A stretch of 64,000 nucleotides of DNA from Glandiceps talaboti (lineage: Eukaryota > Hemichordata > Enteropneusta > Spengelidae), in the NCBI RefSeq assembly GCF_964340395.1, contig NW_027554291.1:167001-231000 (forward strand), in the 5' to 3' direction. The number at the start of each line of letters is the position of its first letter. Within the stretch, counting starts at the first letter, position 1. Under the pieces are notes generated by a model. It was not told the origin of the DNA, did no database searches, and saw nothing but the letters and a program-made list of their open reading frames with translations. A program made the position numbers and the translations under genes. This document shows positions 49,070-62,424 of the stretch, in pieces.

Positions 49070-50731
49070 AAACCTGTACACAACAGGTTTGGAAAGGTGT
49101 CGACCGGTTTGCGGTTTGGTTGGGTTTTGACAGTATTGTTTATGTTTTAACTAATTATGATCGGATTTGACTGGTTTAAAACCGGTTTGGACAGGTTTTG
49201 ACCTTTTTTGTCTTGTTTGCAATGGTTGTGGACCGGTTTGGACAGGTTGTGACCGGTTTGAAATGGTTTTGGACAGGTTTGGACCGGTTTGGACAGGTTT
49301 TGGACCGGTTTTGATATGTTTGCACAGGTTTTGACCAGTTTTGATCAGTTTTGACTGGTTTAAAACCAGTGTTGACTGGTTTTGATTAGTTTTGAATTGT
49401 TTGCACTGGTTTTCGACCGGTTTGGACCGGTTATGAAAGGTTTGGACAGGTTTTGACAAGTTTTGATCGGTTTTGACGGGTTTTGAGTTGTTTGCACCTA
49501 TTTTTGACCGGTTTGGACCGGTTTGACCGGTTTAAAACCAGTGTTGACTGGTTTTGATTAGTTTTGACTTGTTTGCACTGGTTTTCGACCGTTCTGGACC
49601 GGTTTTGAAAGGTTTGGACAGGTTTTGACAAGTTTTGATCGGTTTTGACGGGTTTTGAGTTGTTTGCACCTATTTTTGACCGGTTTGGACCGGTTTGACA
49701 GGTTTGCACAGGTTTTGACCTAATTTCACTGGTTTTAAACCGGTTTGCGACAGGTTTTGACCAGTTTTGATCAGTTTTGACCGGTTTTAAACCTGTGTTG
49801 ACTGGTTTCGATAGGTTTCGACAGGTTTGAACCGGTTTTGACAGGTTTTGACCAGTTTTGACCGGTTTTAAAACGGTGTTGACTGGTTTTGATCAGTTTT
49901 GATCGGTTTTGACTTGTTTTCACCAGTTTTGGAATGTTTTCGATAGGTTTCGACAGGTTTGAACCAGTTTTGACAGGTTTTGACCAGTTTTGATCTGTTT
50001 TCACCTGTTTATAACCAATTTGGAAGGTTTTGACCGGTATTGATATGTTTGCACAGGTTTTGACCAGTTTTGATCAGTTTTGACCGGTTTAAAACCAGTG
50101 TTGACTGGTTTTGATCAGTTTTGACTTGTTTAAAACCAGTGTTGACTGGTTTTGATTAGTTTTGACTTGTTTGCACTGGTTTTCGACCGTTCTGGACCTG
50201 TTATTAAAGGTTTGGACAGGTTTTGACAAGTTTTGATCGGTTTTGACGGGTTTTGAGTTGTTTGCACTGGTTTTGGACCAGTTTCGATAGGTTTTCGACC
50301 GGTTTGGACTGGTTTGGACAGGTTTGGACAGGTTTGGAAAAGTTTTGACTGGTTTTGACGGGTTTTGCACCTATTTTAGACAGGTTTGGATAGGTTTTTG
50401 ACCGGTTTGGAGAGGTTTGACCTGTTTGCACAGGTTTTGACCAGTTTTCACTGGTTTTAAACCGGTTTGCGACAGGTTTTGACCAGTTTTGATCGGTTTT
50501 AAACCGGTGTTGACTGGTTTTGATCGGTTTTGACTTGTTTTCACCAGTTTTGAAATGGTTTCGATAGGTTTCGACAGCTTTGACCAGTTTTGATCTGTTT
50601 TCGCCTGTTTATAACCAATTTGGAAGGTTTTGACCGGTATTGACTCATTTTCACCAGTTTTGGTCCGCCTTGTATAGGTTTTCGACCGGTTTGGACCGTT
50701 TGGACAGGTTTGCTCAGGTTTTGACTCATTT
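49070..50731 (+). repeat. HOR unit 27, 1662 bp, ends type G1
   Basis: Fifth 1662-bp unit. From ~49531 on it is the left copy of the 2322-bp tandem duplication. Confidence 0.92.
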
Positions 50732-53700
50732 AAACCTGTACACAACAGGTTTGGAAAGGTGTCGACCGGTTTGCGGTTTGGTTGGGTTTTGACAGTATTG
50801 TTTATGTTTTAACTAATTATGATCGGATTTGACTGGTTTAAAACCGGTTTGGACAGGTTTTGACCTTTTTTGTCTTGTTTGCAATGGTTGTGGACCGGTT
50901 TGGACAGGTTGTGACCGGTTTGAAATGGTTTTGGACAGGTTTGGACCGGTTTGGACAGGTTTTGGACCGGTTTTGATATGTTTGCACAGGTTTTGACCAG
51001 TTTTGATCAGTTTTGACTGGTTTAAAACCAGTGTTGACTGGTTTTGATTAGTTTTGAATTGTTTGCACTGGTTTTCGACCGGTTTGGACCGGTTATGAAA
51101 GGTTTGGACAGGTTTTGACAAGTTTTGATCGGTTTTGACGGGTTTTGAGTTGTTTGCACCTATTTTTGACCGGTTTGGACCGGTTTGACAGGTTTGCACA
51201 GGTTTTGACCTAATTTCACTGGTTTTAAACCGGTTTGCGACAGGTTTTGACCAGTTTTGATCAGTTTTGACCGGTTTTAAACCTGTGTTGACTGGTTTCG
51301 ATAGGTTTCGACAGGTTTGAACCGGTTTGGACAGGTTTTGACAAGTTTTGATCGGTTTTGACGGGTTTTGAGTTGTTTGCACCTAGTTTTGACCGGTTTG
51401 GACTGGATTGATAGGTTTTGATCAGTTTTGACTTGTTTGCACTGGTTTTGTACCAGTTTCGATAGGTTTTCGACCGGTTTGGACCGGATTTGACAGGTTT
51501 GGACAGGTTTGGAAAGTTTTGACTGGTTTTGACGGGTTTTGCACCTATTTTAGACAGGTTTGGATAGGTTTTTGACCGGTTTGGAGAGGTTTGACCTGTT
51601 TGCACAGGTTTTGACCAGTTTTCACTGGTTTTAAACCGGTTTGCGACAGGTTTTGACCAGTTTTGATCGGTTTTGACGGGTTTTGAGTTGTTTGCACCTA
51701 GTTTTGACCGGTTTGGACCGGATTGATAGGTTTTGATCAGTTTTGACTTGTTTGCACTGGTTTTGGACCAGTTTCGATAGGTTTTCGACCGGTTTGGACC
51801 GGTTTTGACAGGTTTGGACAGGTTTGGAAAAGTTTTGACTGGTTTTGACGGGTTTAAAACCAGTGTTGACTGGTTTTGATTAGTTTTGACTTGTTCGCAC
51901 TGGTTTTCGAACGTTGTGGACCGGTTTTGAAAGGTTTGGACAGGTTTTGACAAGTTTTGATCGGTTTTGACGGGTTTTGAGTTGTTTGCACCTATTTTTG
52001 ACCGGTTTGGACCGGTTTGACAGGTTTGCACAGGTTTTGACCTAATTTCACTGGTTTTAAACCGGTTTGCGACAGGTTTTGACCAGTTTTGATCAGTTTT
52101 GACCGGTTTTAAACCTGTGTTGACTGGTTTCGATAGGTTTCGACAGGTTTGAACCGGTTTTGACAGGTTTTGACCAGTTTTGACCGGTTTTAAAACGGTG
52201 TTGACTGGTTTTGATCAGTTTTGATCGGTTTTGACTTGTTTTCACCAGTTTTGGAATGTTTTCGATAGGTTTCGACAGGTTTGAACCAGTTTTGACAGGT
52301 TTTGACCAGTTTTGATCTGTTTTCACCTGTTTATAACCAATTTGGAAGGTTTTGACCGGTATTGATATGTTTGCACAGGTTTTGACCAGTTTTGATCAGT
52401 TTTGACCGGTTTAAAACCAGTGTTGACTGGTTTTGATCAGTTTTGACTTGTTTAAAACCAGTGTTGACTGGTTTTGATTAGTTTTGACTTGTTTGCACTG
52501 GTTTTCGACCGTTCTGGACCTGTTATTAAAGGTTTGGACAGGTTTTGACAAGTTTTGATCGGTTTTGACGGGTTTTGAGTTGTTTGCACTGGTTTTGGAC
52601 CAGTTTCGATAGGTTTTCGACCGGTTTGGACTGGTTTGGACAGGTTTGGACAGGTTTGGAAAAGTTTTGACTGGTTTTGACGGGTTTTGCACCTATTTTA
52701 GACAGGTTTGGATAGGTTTTTGACCGGTTTGGAGAGGTTTGACCTGTTTGCACAGGTTTTGACCAGTTTTCACTGGTTTTAAACCGGTTTGCGACAGGTT
52801 TTGACCAGTTTTGATCGGTTTTAAACCGGTGTTGACTGGTTTTGATCGGTTTTGACTTGTTTTCACCAGTTTTGAAATGGTTTCGATAGGTTTCGACAGC
52901 TTTGACCAGTTTTGATCTGTTTTCGCCTGTTTATAACCAATTTGGAAGGTTTTGACCGGTATTGACTCATTTTCACCAGTTTTGGTCCGCCTTGTATAGG
53001 TTTTCGACCGGTTTGGACCGTTTGGACAGGTTTGCTCAGGTTTTGACTCATTTAAACCTGTACACAACAGGTTTGGAAAGGTGTCGACCGGTTTGCGGTT
53101 TGGTTGGGTTTTGACAGTATTGTTTATGTTTTAACTAATTATGATCGGATTTGACTGGTTTAAAACCGGTTTGGACAGGTTTTGACCTTTTTTGTCTTGT
53201 TTGCAATGGTTGTGGACCGGTTTGGACAGGTTGTGACCGGTTTGAAATGGTTTTGGACAGGTTTGGACCGGTTTGGACAGGTTTTGGACCGGTTTTGATA
53301 TGTTTGCACAGGTTTTGACCAGTTTTGATCAGTTTTGACTGGTTTAAAACCAGTGTTGACTGGTTTTGATTAGTTTTGAATTGTTTGCACTGGTTTTCGA
53401 CCGGTTTGGACCGGTTATGAAAGGTTTGGACAGGTTTTGACAAGTTTTGATCGGTTTTGACGGGTTTTGAGTTGTTTGCACCTATTTTTGACCGGTTTGG
53501 ACCGGTTTGACAGGTTTGCACAGGTTTTGACCTAATTTCACTGGTTTTAAACCGGTTTGCGACAGGTTTTGACCAGTTTTGATCAGTTTTGACCGGTTTT
53601 AAACCTGTGTTGACTGGTTTCGATAGGTTTCGACAGGTTTGAACCGGTTTGGACAGGTTTTGACAAGTTTTGATCGGTTTTGACGGGTTTTGAGTTGTTT

Positions 53701-54174
53701 GCACCTAGTTTTGACCGGTTTGGACTGGATTGATAGGTTTTGATCAGTTTTGACTTGTTTGCACTGGTTTTGTACCAGTTTCGATAGGTTTTCGACCGGT
53801 TTGGACCGGATTTGACAGGTTTGGACAGGTTTGGAAAGTTTTGACTGGTTTTGACGGGTTTTGCACCTATTTTAGACAGGTTTGGATAGGTTTTTGACCG
53901 GTTTGGAGAGGTTTGACCTGTTTGCACAGGTTTTGACCAGTTTTCACTGGTTTTAAACCGGTTTGCGACAGGTTTTGACCAGTTTTGATCGGTTTTGACG
54001 GGTTTTGAGTTGTTTGCACCTAGTTTTGACCGGTTTGGACCGGATTGATAGGTTTTGATCAGTTTTGACTTGTTTGCACTGGTTTTGGACCAGTTTCGAT
54101 AGGTTTTCGACCGGTTTGGACCGGTTTTGACAGGTTTGGACAGGTTTGGAAAAGTTTTGACTGGTTTTGACGGG
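49531..54174 (+). repeat. Tandem duplication, period 2322 bp
   Basis: Copy 1 is about 49531-51852 and copy 2 about 51853-54174. The shared private change GGACTGGATTG (51402 and 53724) supports it. The left ends differ by the three clustered changes near 51894-51920. Confidence 0.88.
50732..53053 (+). repeat. HOR unit 28, 2322 bp, ends type G1
   Basis: Contains the 2322-bp duplication junction at ~51852 (GACGGG joined to TTTAAAACC). Immediately right of it lies a cluster of three changes, TTCGCACTGG-TTTTCGAACG-TTGTGGACC near 51894-51920, that recurs in every unit from 30 on. GGACTGGATTG near 51402 is a CpG-to-TpG change shared with unit 29. Confidence 0.92.
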
Positions 54175-55388
54175 TTTTGCACCTATTTTAGACAGGTTTG
54201 GATAGGTTTTTGACCGGTTTGGAGAGGTTTGACCTGTTTGCACAGGTTTTGACCAGTTTTGATCGGTTTTGACGGGTTTTGAGTTCTTTGCACCTTTTTT
54301 TTGACCGGTTTGGACCGGATTGATAGGTTTTGATCAGTTTTGACTTGTTTGCACTGGTTTTGGACCAGTTTCGATAGGTTTTCGACCGGTTTGGACCGGT
54401 TTGGACAGGTTTCGACAGGTTTGGAAAAGTTTTGACTGGTTTTGACGGGTTTTGCACCTATTTTAGACAGGTTTGGATAGGTTTTTGACCGGTTTGGAGA
54501 GGTTTGACCTGTTTGCACAGGTTTTGACCAGTTTTCACTGGTTTTAAACCGGTTTGCGACAGGTTTTGACCAGTTTTGATCGGTTTTGACGGGTTTTGAG
54601 TTGTTTGCACCTAGTTTTGACCGGTTTGGACCGGATTGATACGTTTTGATCAGTTTTGACTTGTTTGCACTGGTTTTGGACCAGTTTCGATAGGTTTTCG
54701 ACCGGTTTGGACCGGTTTTGACAGGTTTGGACAGGTTTGGAAAAGTTTTGACTGGTTTTGACGGGTTTTGCACCTATTTTAGACAGGTTTGGATAGGTTT
54801 TTGACCGGTTTGGAGAGGTTTGACCTGTTTGTACAGGTTTTGACCAGTTTTCACTGGTTTTAAACCGGTTTGCGACAGGTTTTGACCAGTTTTGATCGGT
54901 TTTGACGGGTTTTGAGTTGTTTGCACCTAGTTTTGACCGGTTTGGACCGGATTGATACGTTTTGATCAGTTTTGACTTGTTTGCACTGGTTTTGGACCAG
55001 TTTCGATAGGTTTTCGACCGGTTTGGACCGGTTTGGACAGGTTTGGACAGGTTTGGAAAAGTTTTGACTGGTTTTGACGGGTTTTGCACCTATTTTAGAC
55101 AGGTTTGGATAGGTTTTTGACCGGTTTGGAGATGTTTGACCTGTTTGCACAGGTTTTGACCAGTTTTCACTGGTTTTGAACCGGTTTTGACTTGTTTTCA
55201 CCAGTTTTGGAATGGTTTCGATAGGTTTCGACAGCTTTGACCAGTTTTGATCTGTTTTCACCTGTTTATAACCAATTTGGAAGGTTTTGACCGGTATTGA
55301 CTCATTTTCACCAGTTTTGGTCCGCCTTGTATAGGTTTTCGACCGGTTTGGACCGTTTGGACAGGTTTGCTCAGGTTTTGACTCATTT
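53054..55388 (+). repeat. HOR unit 29, 2335 bp, ends type A2
   Basis: The left part copies unit 28, the right part already resembles the terminal homogeneous series. It includes a T8 run near 54294, GAGTTCTTTGC near 54283 (private), a doubled 316-bp block at 54542-55173, GTACAGG near 54831 (private), and the first GGAGATGTTTGACC near 55130. Confidence 0.9.
54542..55173 (+). repeat. 316-bp block, two tandem copies
   Basis: Starts at TTTTAAACCGG at 54542 and 54858; the next start, at 55174, has TTTTGAACCGG. A block is about 31 monomers and contains GATACG and AGACAGGTTTGGATAGG. Confidence 0.9.
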
Positions 55389-57305
55389 AAACCTGTACAC
55401 AACAGGTTTGGAAAGGTGTCGACCGGTTTGCGGTTTGGTTGGGTTTTGACAGTATTGTTTATGTTTTAACTAATTATGATCGGATTTGACTGGTTTAAAA
55501 CCGGTTTGGACAGGTTTTGACCTTTTTTGTCTTGTTTGCAATGGTTGTGGACCGGTTTGGACAGGTTGTGACCGGTTTGAAATGGTTTTGAACAGGTTTG
55601 GACCGGTTTGGACAGGTTTTGGACCGGTTTTGATATGTTTGCACAGGTTTTGACCAGTTTTGATCAGTTTTGACTGGTTTAAAACCAGTGTTGACTGGTT
55701 TTGATTAGTTTTGAATTGTTTGCACTGGTTTTCGACCGGTTTGGACCGGTTATGAAAGGTTTGGACAGGTTTTGACAAGTTTTGATCGGTTTTGACGGGT
55801 TTTGAGTTGTTTGCACCTATTTTTGACCGGTTTGGACCGGTTTGACCGGTTTAAAACCAGTGTTGACTGGTTTTGATTAGTTTTGACTTGTTCGCACTGG
55901 TTTTCGAACGTTGTGGACCGGTTTTGAAAGGTTTGGACAGGTTTTGACAAGTTTTGATCGGTTTTGACGGGTTTTGAGTTGTTTGCACCTATTTTTGACC
56001 GGTTTGGACCGGTTTGACAGGTTTGCACAGGTTTTGACCTAATTTCACTGGTTTTAAACCGGTTTGCGACAGGTTTTGACCAGTTTTGATCAGTTTTGAC
56101 CGGTTTTAAACCTGTGTTGACTGGTTTCGATAGGTTTCGACAGGTTTGAACCGGTTTGGACAGGTTTTGACAAGTTTTGATCGGTTTTGACGGGTTTTGA
56201 GTTGTTTGCACCTAGTTTTGACCGGTTTGGACCGGATTGATAGGTTTTGATCAGTTTTGACTTGTTTGCACTGGTTTTGGACCAGTTTCGATAGGTTTTC
56301 GACCGGTTTGGACCGGATTTGACAGGTTTGGACAGGTTTGGAAAAGTTTTGACTGGTTTTGACGGGTTTTGCACCTATTTTAGACAGGTTTGGATAGGTT
56401 TTTGACCGGTTTGGAGAGGTTTGACCTGTTTGCACAGGTTTTGACCAGTTTTCACTGGTTTTAAACCGGTTTGCGACAGGTTTTGACCAGTTTTGATCGG
56501 TTTTGACGGGTTTTGAGTTGTTTGCACCTAGTTTTGACCGGTTTGGACCGGATTGATACGTTTTGATCAGTTTTGACTTGTTTGCACTGGTTTTGGACCA
56601 GTTTCGATAGGTTTTCGACCGGTTTGGACCGGTTTGGACAGGTTTGGACAGGTTTGGAAAAGTTTTGACTGGTTTTGACGGGTTTTGCACCTATTTTAGA
56701 CAGGTTTGGATAGGTTTTTGACCGGTTTGGAGAGGTTTGACCTGTTTGCACAGGTTTTGACCAGTTTTCACTGGTTTTAAACCGGTTTGCGACAGGTTTT
56801 GACCAGTTTTGATCGGTTTTGACGGGTTTTGAGTTGTTTGCACCTAGTTTTGACCGGTTTGGACCGGATTGATACGTTTTGATCAGTTTTGACTTGTTTG
56901 CACTGGTTTTGGACCAGTTTCGATAGGTTTTCGACCGGTTTGGACCGGTTTGGACAGGTTTGGACAGGTTTGGAAAAGTTTTGACTGGTTTTGACGGGTT
57001 TTGCACCTATTTTAGACAGGTTTGGATAGGTTTTTGACCGGTTTGGAGATGTTTGACCTGTTTGCACAGGTTTTGACCAGTTTTCACTGGTTTTGAACCG
57101 GTTTTGACTTGTTTTCACCAGTTTTGGAATGGTTTCGATAGGTTTCGACAGCTTTGACCAGTTTTGATCTGTTTTCACCTGTTTATAACCAATTTGGAAG
57201 GTTTTGACCGGTATTGACTCATTTTCACCAGTTTTGGTCCGCCTTGTATAGTTTTTCGACCGGTTTGGACCGTTTGGACAGGTTTGCTCAGGTTTTGACT
57301 CATTT
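55389..57305 (+). repeat. HOR unit 30, 1917 bp, ends type A2
   Basis: First unit of the homogeneous right-end series. Series markers: TTTTGAACAGG (near 55587), the TTCGCACTGG cluster (near 55891), GGAGATG (near 57046) and GGTTTTGAACCGG (near 57089). It has two 316-bp blocks and the private TATAGTTTTTCG near 57247. Confidence 0.93.
56459..57090 (+). repeat. 316-bp block, two tandem copies
   Basis: Starts at 56459 and 56775, ending where TTTTGAACCGG begins at 57091. It accounts for the extra length of the 1917-bp unit 30 over the 1601-bp units. Confidence 0.9.
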
Positions 57306-58906
57306 AAACCTGTACACAACAGGTTTGGAAAGGTGTCGACCGGTTTGCGGTTTGGTTGGGTTTTGACAGTATTGTTTATGTTTTAACTAATTATGATCGG
57401 ATTTGACTGGTTTAAAACCGGTTTGGACAGGTTTTGACCTTTTTTGTCTTGTTTGCAATGGTTGTGGACCGGTTTGGACAGGTTGTGACCGGTTTGAAAT
57501 GGTTTTGAACAGGTTTGGACCGGTTTGGACAGGTTTTGGACCGGTTTTGATATGTTTGCACAGGTTTTGACCAGTTTTGATCAGTTTTGACTGGTTTAAA
57601 ACCAGTGTTGACTGGTTTTGATTAGTTTTGAATTGTTTGCACTGGTTTTCGACCGGTTTGGACCGGTTATGAAAGGTTTGGACAGGTTTTGACAAGTTTT
57701 GATCGGTTTTGACGGGTTTTGAGTTGTTTGCACCTATTTTTGACCGGTTTGGACCGGTTTGACCGGTTTAAAACCAGTGTTGACTGGTTTTGATTAGTTT
57801 TGACTTGTTCGCACTGGTTTTCGAACGTTGTGGACCGGTTTTGAAAGGTTTGGACAGGTTTTGACAAGTTTTGATCGGTTTTGACGGGTTTTGAGTTGTT
57901 TGCACCTATTTTTGACCGGTTTGGACCGGTTTGACAGGTTTGCACAGGTTTTGACCTAATTTCACTGGTTTTAAACCGGTTTGCGACAGGTTTTGACCAG
58001 TTTTGATCAGTTTTGACCGGTTTTAAACCTGTGTTGACTGGTTTCGATAGGTTTCGACAGGTTTGAACCGGTTTGGACAGGTTTTGACAAGTTTTGATCG
58101 GTTTTGACGGGTTTTGAGTTGTTTGCACCTAGTTTTGACCGGTTTGGACCGGATTGATATGTTTTGATCAGTTTTGACTTGTTTGCACTGGTTTTGGACC
58201 AGTTTCGATAGGTTTTCGACCGGTTTGGACCGGATTTGACAGGTTTGGACAGGTTTGGAAAAGTTTTGACTGGTTTTGACGGGTTTTGCACCTATTTTAG
58301 ACAGGTTTGGATAGGTTTTTGACCGGTTTGGAGAGGTTTGACCTGTTTGCACAGGTTTTGACCAGTTTTCACTGGTTTTAAACCGGTTTGCGACAGGTTT
58401 TGACCAGTTTTGATCGGTTTTGACGGGTTTTGAGTTGTTTGCACCTAGTTTTGACCGGTTTGGACCGGATTGATACGTTTTGATCAGTTTTGACTTGTTT
58501 GCACTGGTTTTGGACCAGTTTCGATAGGTTTTCGACCGGTTTGGACCGGTTTGGACAGGTTTGGACAGGTTTGGAAAAGTTTTGACTGGTTTTGACGGGT
58601 TTTGCACCTATTTTAGACAGGTTTCGATAGGTTTTTGACCGGTTTGGAGATGTTTGACCTGTTTGCACAGGTTTTGACCAGTTTTCACTGGTTTTGAACC
58701 GGTTTTGACTTGTTTTCACCAGTTTTGGAATGGTTTCGATAGGTTTCGACAGCTTTGACCAGTTTTGATCTGTTTTCACCTGTTTATAACCAATTTGGAA
58801 GGTTTTGACCGGTATTGACTCATTTTCACCAGTTTTGGTCCGCCTTGTATAGGTTTTCGACCGGTTTGGACCGTTTGGACAGGTTTGCTCAGGTTTTGAC
58901 TCATTT
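57306..58906 (+). repeat. HOR unit 31, 1601 bp, ends type A2
   Basis: Equals unit 30 minus exactly one 316-bp block. GATATG near 58156 replaces the GATAGG of unit 30 and is shared with units 32 and 34. AGACAGGTTTCGATAGG near 58615 is private. Confidence 0.93.
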
Positions 58907-60507
58907 AAACCTGTACACAACAGGTTTGGAAAGGTGTCGACCGGTTTGCGGTTTGGTTGGGTTTTGACAGTATTGTTTATGTTTTAACTAATTATGATCG
59001 GATTTGACTGGTTTAAAACCGGTTTGGACAGGTTTTGACCTTTTTTGTCTTGTTTGCAATGGTTGTGGACCGGTTTGGACAGGTTGTGACCGGTTTGAAA
59101 TGGTTTTGAACAGGTTTGGACCGGTTTGGACAGGTTTTGGACCGGTTTTGATATGTTTGCACAGGTTTTGACCAGTTTTGATCAGTTTTGACTGGTTTAA
59201 AACCAGTGTTGACTGGTTTTGATTAGTTTTGAATTGTTTGCACTGGTTTTCGACCGGTTTGGACCGGTTATGAAAGGTTTGGACAGGTTTTGACAAGTTT
59301 TGATCGGTTTTGACGGGTTTTGAGTTGTTTGCACCTATTTTTGACCGGTTTGGACCGGTTTGACCGGTTTAAAACCAGTGTTGACTGGTTTTGATTAGTT
59401 TTGACTTGTTCGCACTGGTTTTCGAACGTTGTGGACCGGTTTTGAAAGGTTTGGACAGGTTTTGACAAGTTTTGATCGGTTTTGACGGGTTTTGAGTTGT
59501 TTGCACCTATTTTTGACCGGTTTGGACCGGTTTGACAGGTTTGCACAGGTTTTGACCTAATTTCACTGGTTTTAAACCGGTTTGCGACAGGTTTTGACCA
59601 GTTTTGATCAGTTTTGACCGGTTTTAAACCTGTGTTGACTGGTTTCGATAGGTTTCGACAGGTTTGAACCGGTTTGGACAGGTTTTGACAAGTTTTGATC
59701 GGTTTTGACGGGTTTTGAGTTGTTTGCACCTAGTTTTGACCGGTTTGGACCGGATTGATATGTTTTGATCAGTTTTGACTTGTTTGCACTGGTTTTGGAC
59801 CAGTTTCGATAGGTTTTCGACCGGTTTGGACCGGATTTGACAGGTTTGGACAGGTTTGGAAAAGTTTTGACTGGTTTTGACGGGTTTTGCACCTATTTTA
59901 GACAGGTTTGGATAGGTTTTTGACCGGTTTGGAGAGGTTTGACCTGTTTGCACAGGTTTTGACCAGTTTTCACTGGTTTTAAACCGGTTTGCGACAGGTT
60001 TTGACCAGTTTTGATCGGTTTTGACGGGTTTTGAGTTGTTTGCACCTAGTTTTGACCGGTTTGGACCGGATTGATACGTTTTGATCAGTTTTGACTTGTT
60101 TGCACTGGTTTTGGACCAGTTTCGATAGGTTTTCGACCGGTTTGGACCGGTTTGGACAGGTTTGGACAGGTTTGGAAAAGTTTTGACTGGTTTTGACGGG
60201 TTTTGCACCTATTTTAGACAGGTTTGGATAGGTTTTTGACCGGTTTGGAGATGTTTGACCTGTTTGCACAGGTTTTGACCAGTTTTCACTGGTTTTGAAC
60301 CGGTTTTGACTTGTTTTCACCAGTTTTGGAATGGTTTCGATAGGTTTCGACAGCTTTGACCAGTTTTGATCTGTTTTCACCTGTTTATAACCAATTTGGA
60401 AGGTTTTGACCGGTATTGACTCATTTTCACCAGTTTTGGTCCGCCTTGTATAGGTTTTCGACCGGTTTGGACCGTTTGGACAGGTTTGCTCAGGTTTTGA
60501 CTCATTT
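58907..60507 (+). repeat. HOR unit 32, 1601 bp, ends type A2
   Basis: Virtually identical to unit 31; I noticed only the private base near 58624 of unit 31 as a difference. Confidence 0.93.
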
Positions 60508-62424
60508 AAACCTGTACACAACAGGTTTGGAAAGGTGTCGACCGGTTTGCGGTTTGGTTGGGTTTTGACAGTATTGTTTATGTTTTAACTAATTATGATC
60601 GGATTTGACTGGTTTAAAACCGGTTTGGACAGGTTTTGACCTTTTTTGTCTTGTTTGCAATGGTTGTGGACCGGTTTGGACAGGTTGTGACCGGTTTGAA
60701 ATGGTTTTGAACAGGTTTGGACCGGTTTGGACAGGTTTTGGACCTGTTTTGATATGTTTGCACAGGTTTTGACCAGTTTTGATCAGTTTTGACTGGTTTA
60801 AAACCAGTGTTGACTGGTTTTGATTAGTTTTGAATTGTTTGCACTGGTTTTCGACCGGTTTGGACCGGTTATGAAAGGTTTGGACAGGTTTTGACAAGTT
60901 TTGATCGGTTTTGACGGGTTTTGAGTTGTTTGCACCTATTTTTGACCGGTTTGGACCGGTTTGACCGGTTTAAAACCAGTGTTGACTGGTTTTGATTAGT
61001 TTTGACTTGTTCGCACTGGTTTTCGAACGTTGTGGACCGGTTTTGAAAGGTTTGGACAGGTTTTGACAAGTTTTGATCGGTTTTGACGGGTTTTGAGTTG
61101 TTTGCACCTATTTTTGACCGGTTTGGACCGGTTTGACAGGTTTGCACAGGTTTTGACCTAATTTCACTGGTTTTAAACCGGTTTGCGACAGGTTTTGACC
61201 AGTTTTGATCAGTTTTGACCGGTTTTAAACCTGTGTTGACTGGTTTCGATAGGTTTCGACAGGTTTGAACCGGTTTGGACAGGTTTTGACAAGTTTTGAT
61301 CGGTTTTGACGGGTTTTGAGTTGTTTGCACCTAGTTTTGACCGGTTTGGACCGGATTGATAGGTTTTGATCAGTTTTGACTTGTTTGCACTGGTTTTGGA
61401 CCAGTTTCGATAGGTTTTCGACCGGTTTGGACCGGATTTGACAGGTTTGGACAGGTTTGGAAAAGTTTTGACTGGTTTTGACGGGTTTTGCACCTATTTT
61501 AGACAGGTTTGGATAGGTTTTTGACCGGTTTGGAGAGGTTTGACCTGTTTGCACAGGTTTTGACCAGTTTTCACTGGTTTTAAACCGGTTTGCGACAGGT
61601 TTTGACCAGTTTTGATCGGTTTTGACGGGTTTTGAGTTGTTTGCACCTAGTTTTGACCGGTTTGGACCGGATTGATACGTTTTGATCAGTTTTGACTTGT
61701 TTGCACTGGTTTTGGACCAGTTTCGATAGGTTTTCGACCGGTTTGGACCGGTTTGGACAGGTTTGGACAGGTTTGGAAAAGTTTTGACTGGTTTTGACGG
61801 GTTTTGCACCTATTTTAGACAGGTTTGGATAGGTTTTTGACCGGTTTGGAGAGGTTTGACCTGTTTGCACAGGTTTTGACCAGTTTTCACTGGTTTTAAA
61901 CCGGTTTGCGACAGGTTTTGACCAGTTTTGATCGGTTTTGACGGGTTTTGAGTTGTTTGCACCTAGTTTTGACCGGTTTGGACCGGATTGATACGTTTTG
62001 ATCAGTTTTGACTTGTTTGCACTGGTTTTGGACCAGTTTCGATAGGTTTTCGACCGGTTTGGACCGGTTTGGACAGGTTTGGACAGGTTTGGAAAAGTTT
62101 TGACTGGTTTTGACGGGTTTTGCACCTATTTTAGACAGGTTTGGATAGGTTTTTGACCGGTTTGGAGATGTTTGACCTGTTTGCACAGGTTTTGACCAGT
62201 TTTCACTGGTTTTGAACCGGTTTTGACTTGTTTTCACCAGTTTTGGAATGGTTTCGATAGGTTTCGACAGCTTTGACCAGTTTTGATCTGTTTTCACCTG
62301 TTTATAACCAATTTGGAAGGTTTTGACCGGTATTGACTCATTTTCACCAGTTTTGGTCCGCCTTGTATAGGTTTTCGACCGGTTTGGACCGTTTGGACAG
62401 GTTTGCTCAGGTTTTGACTCATTT
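60508..62424 (+). repeat. HOR unit 33, 1917 bp, ends type A2
   Basis: Same architecture as unit 30, with two 316-bp blocks and GATAGG at ~61358. GACCTGTTTTGATATG near 60742 is private (GACCGG elsewhere). Confidence 0.93.
61578..62209 (+). repeat. 316-bp block, two tandem copies
   Basis: Starts at 61578 and 61894; same arrangement as in unit 30. Units 31 and 32 have a single block, at 58376 and 59977. Confidence 0.9.
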
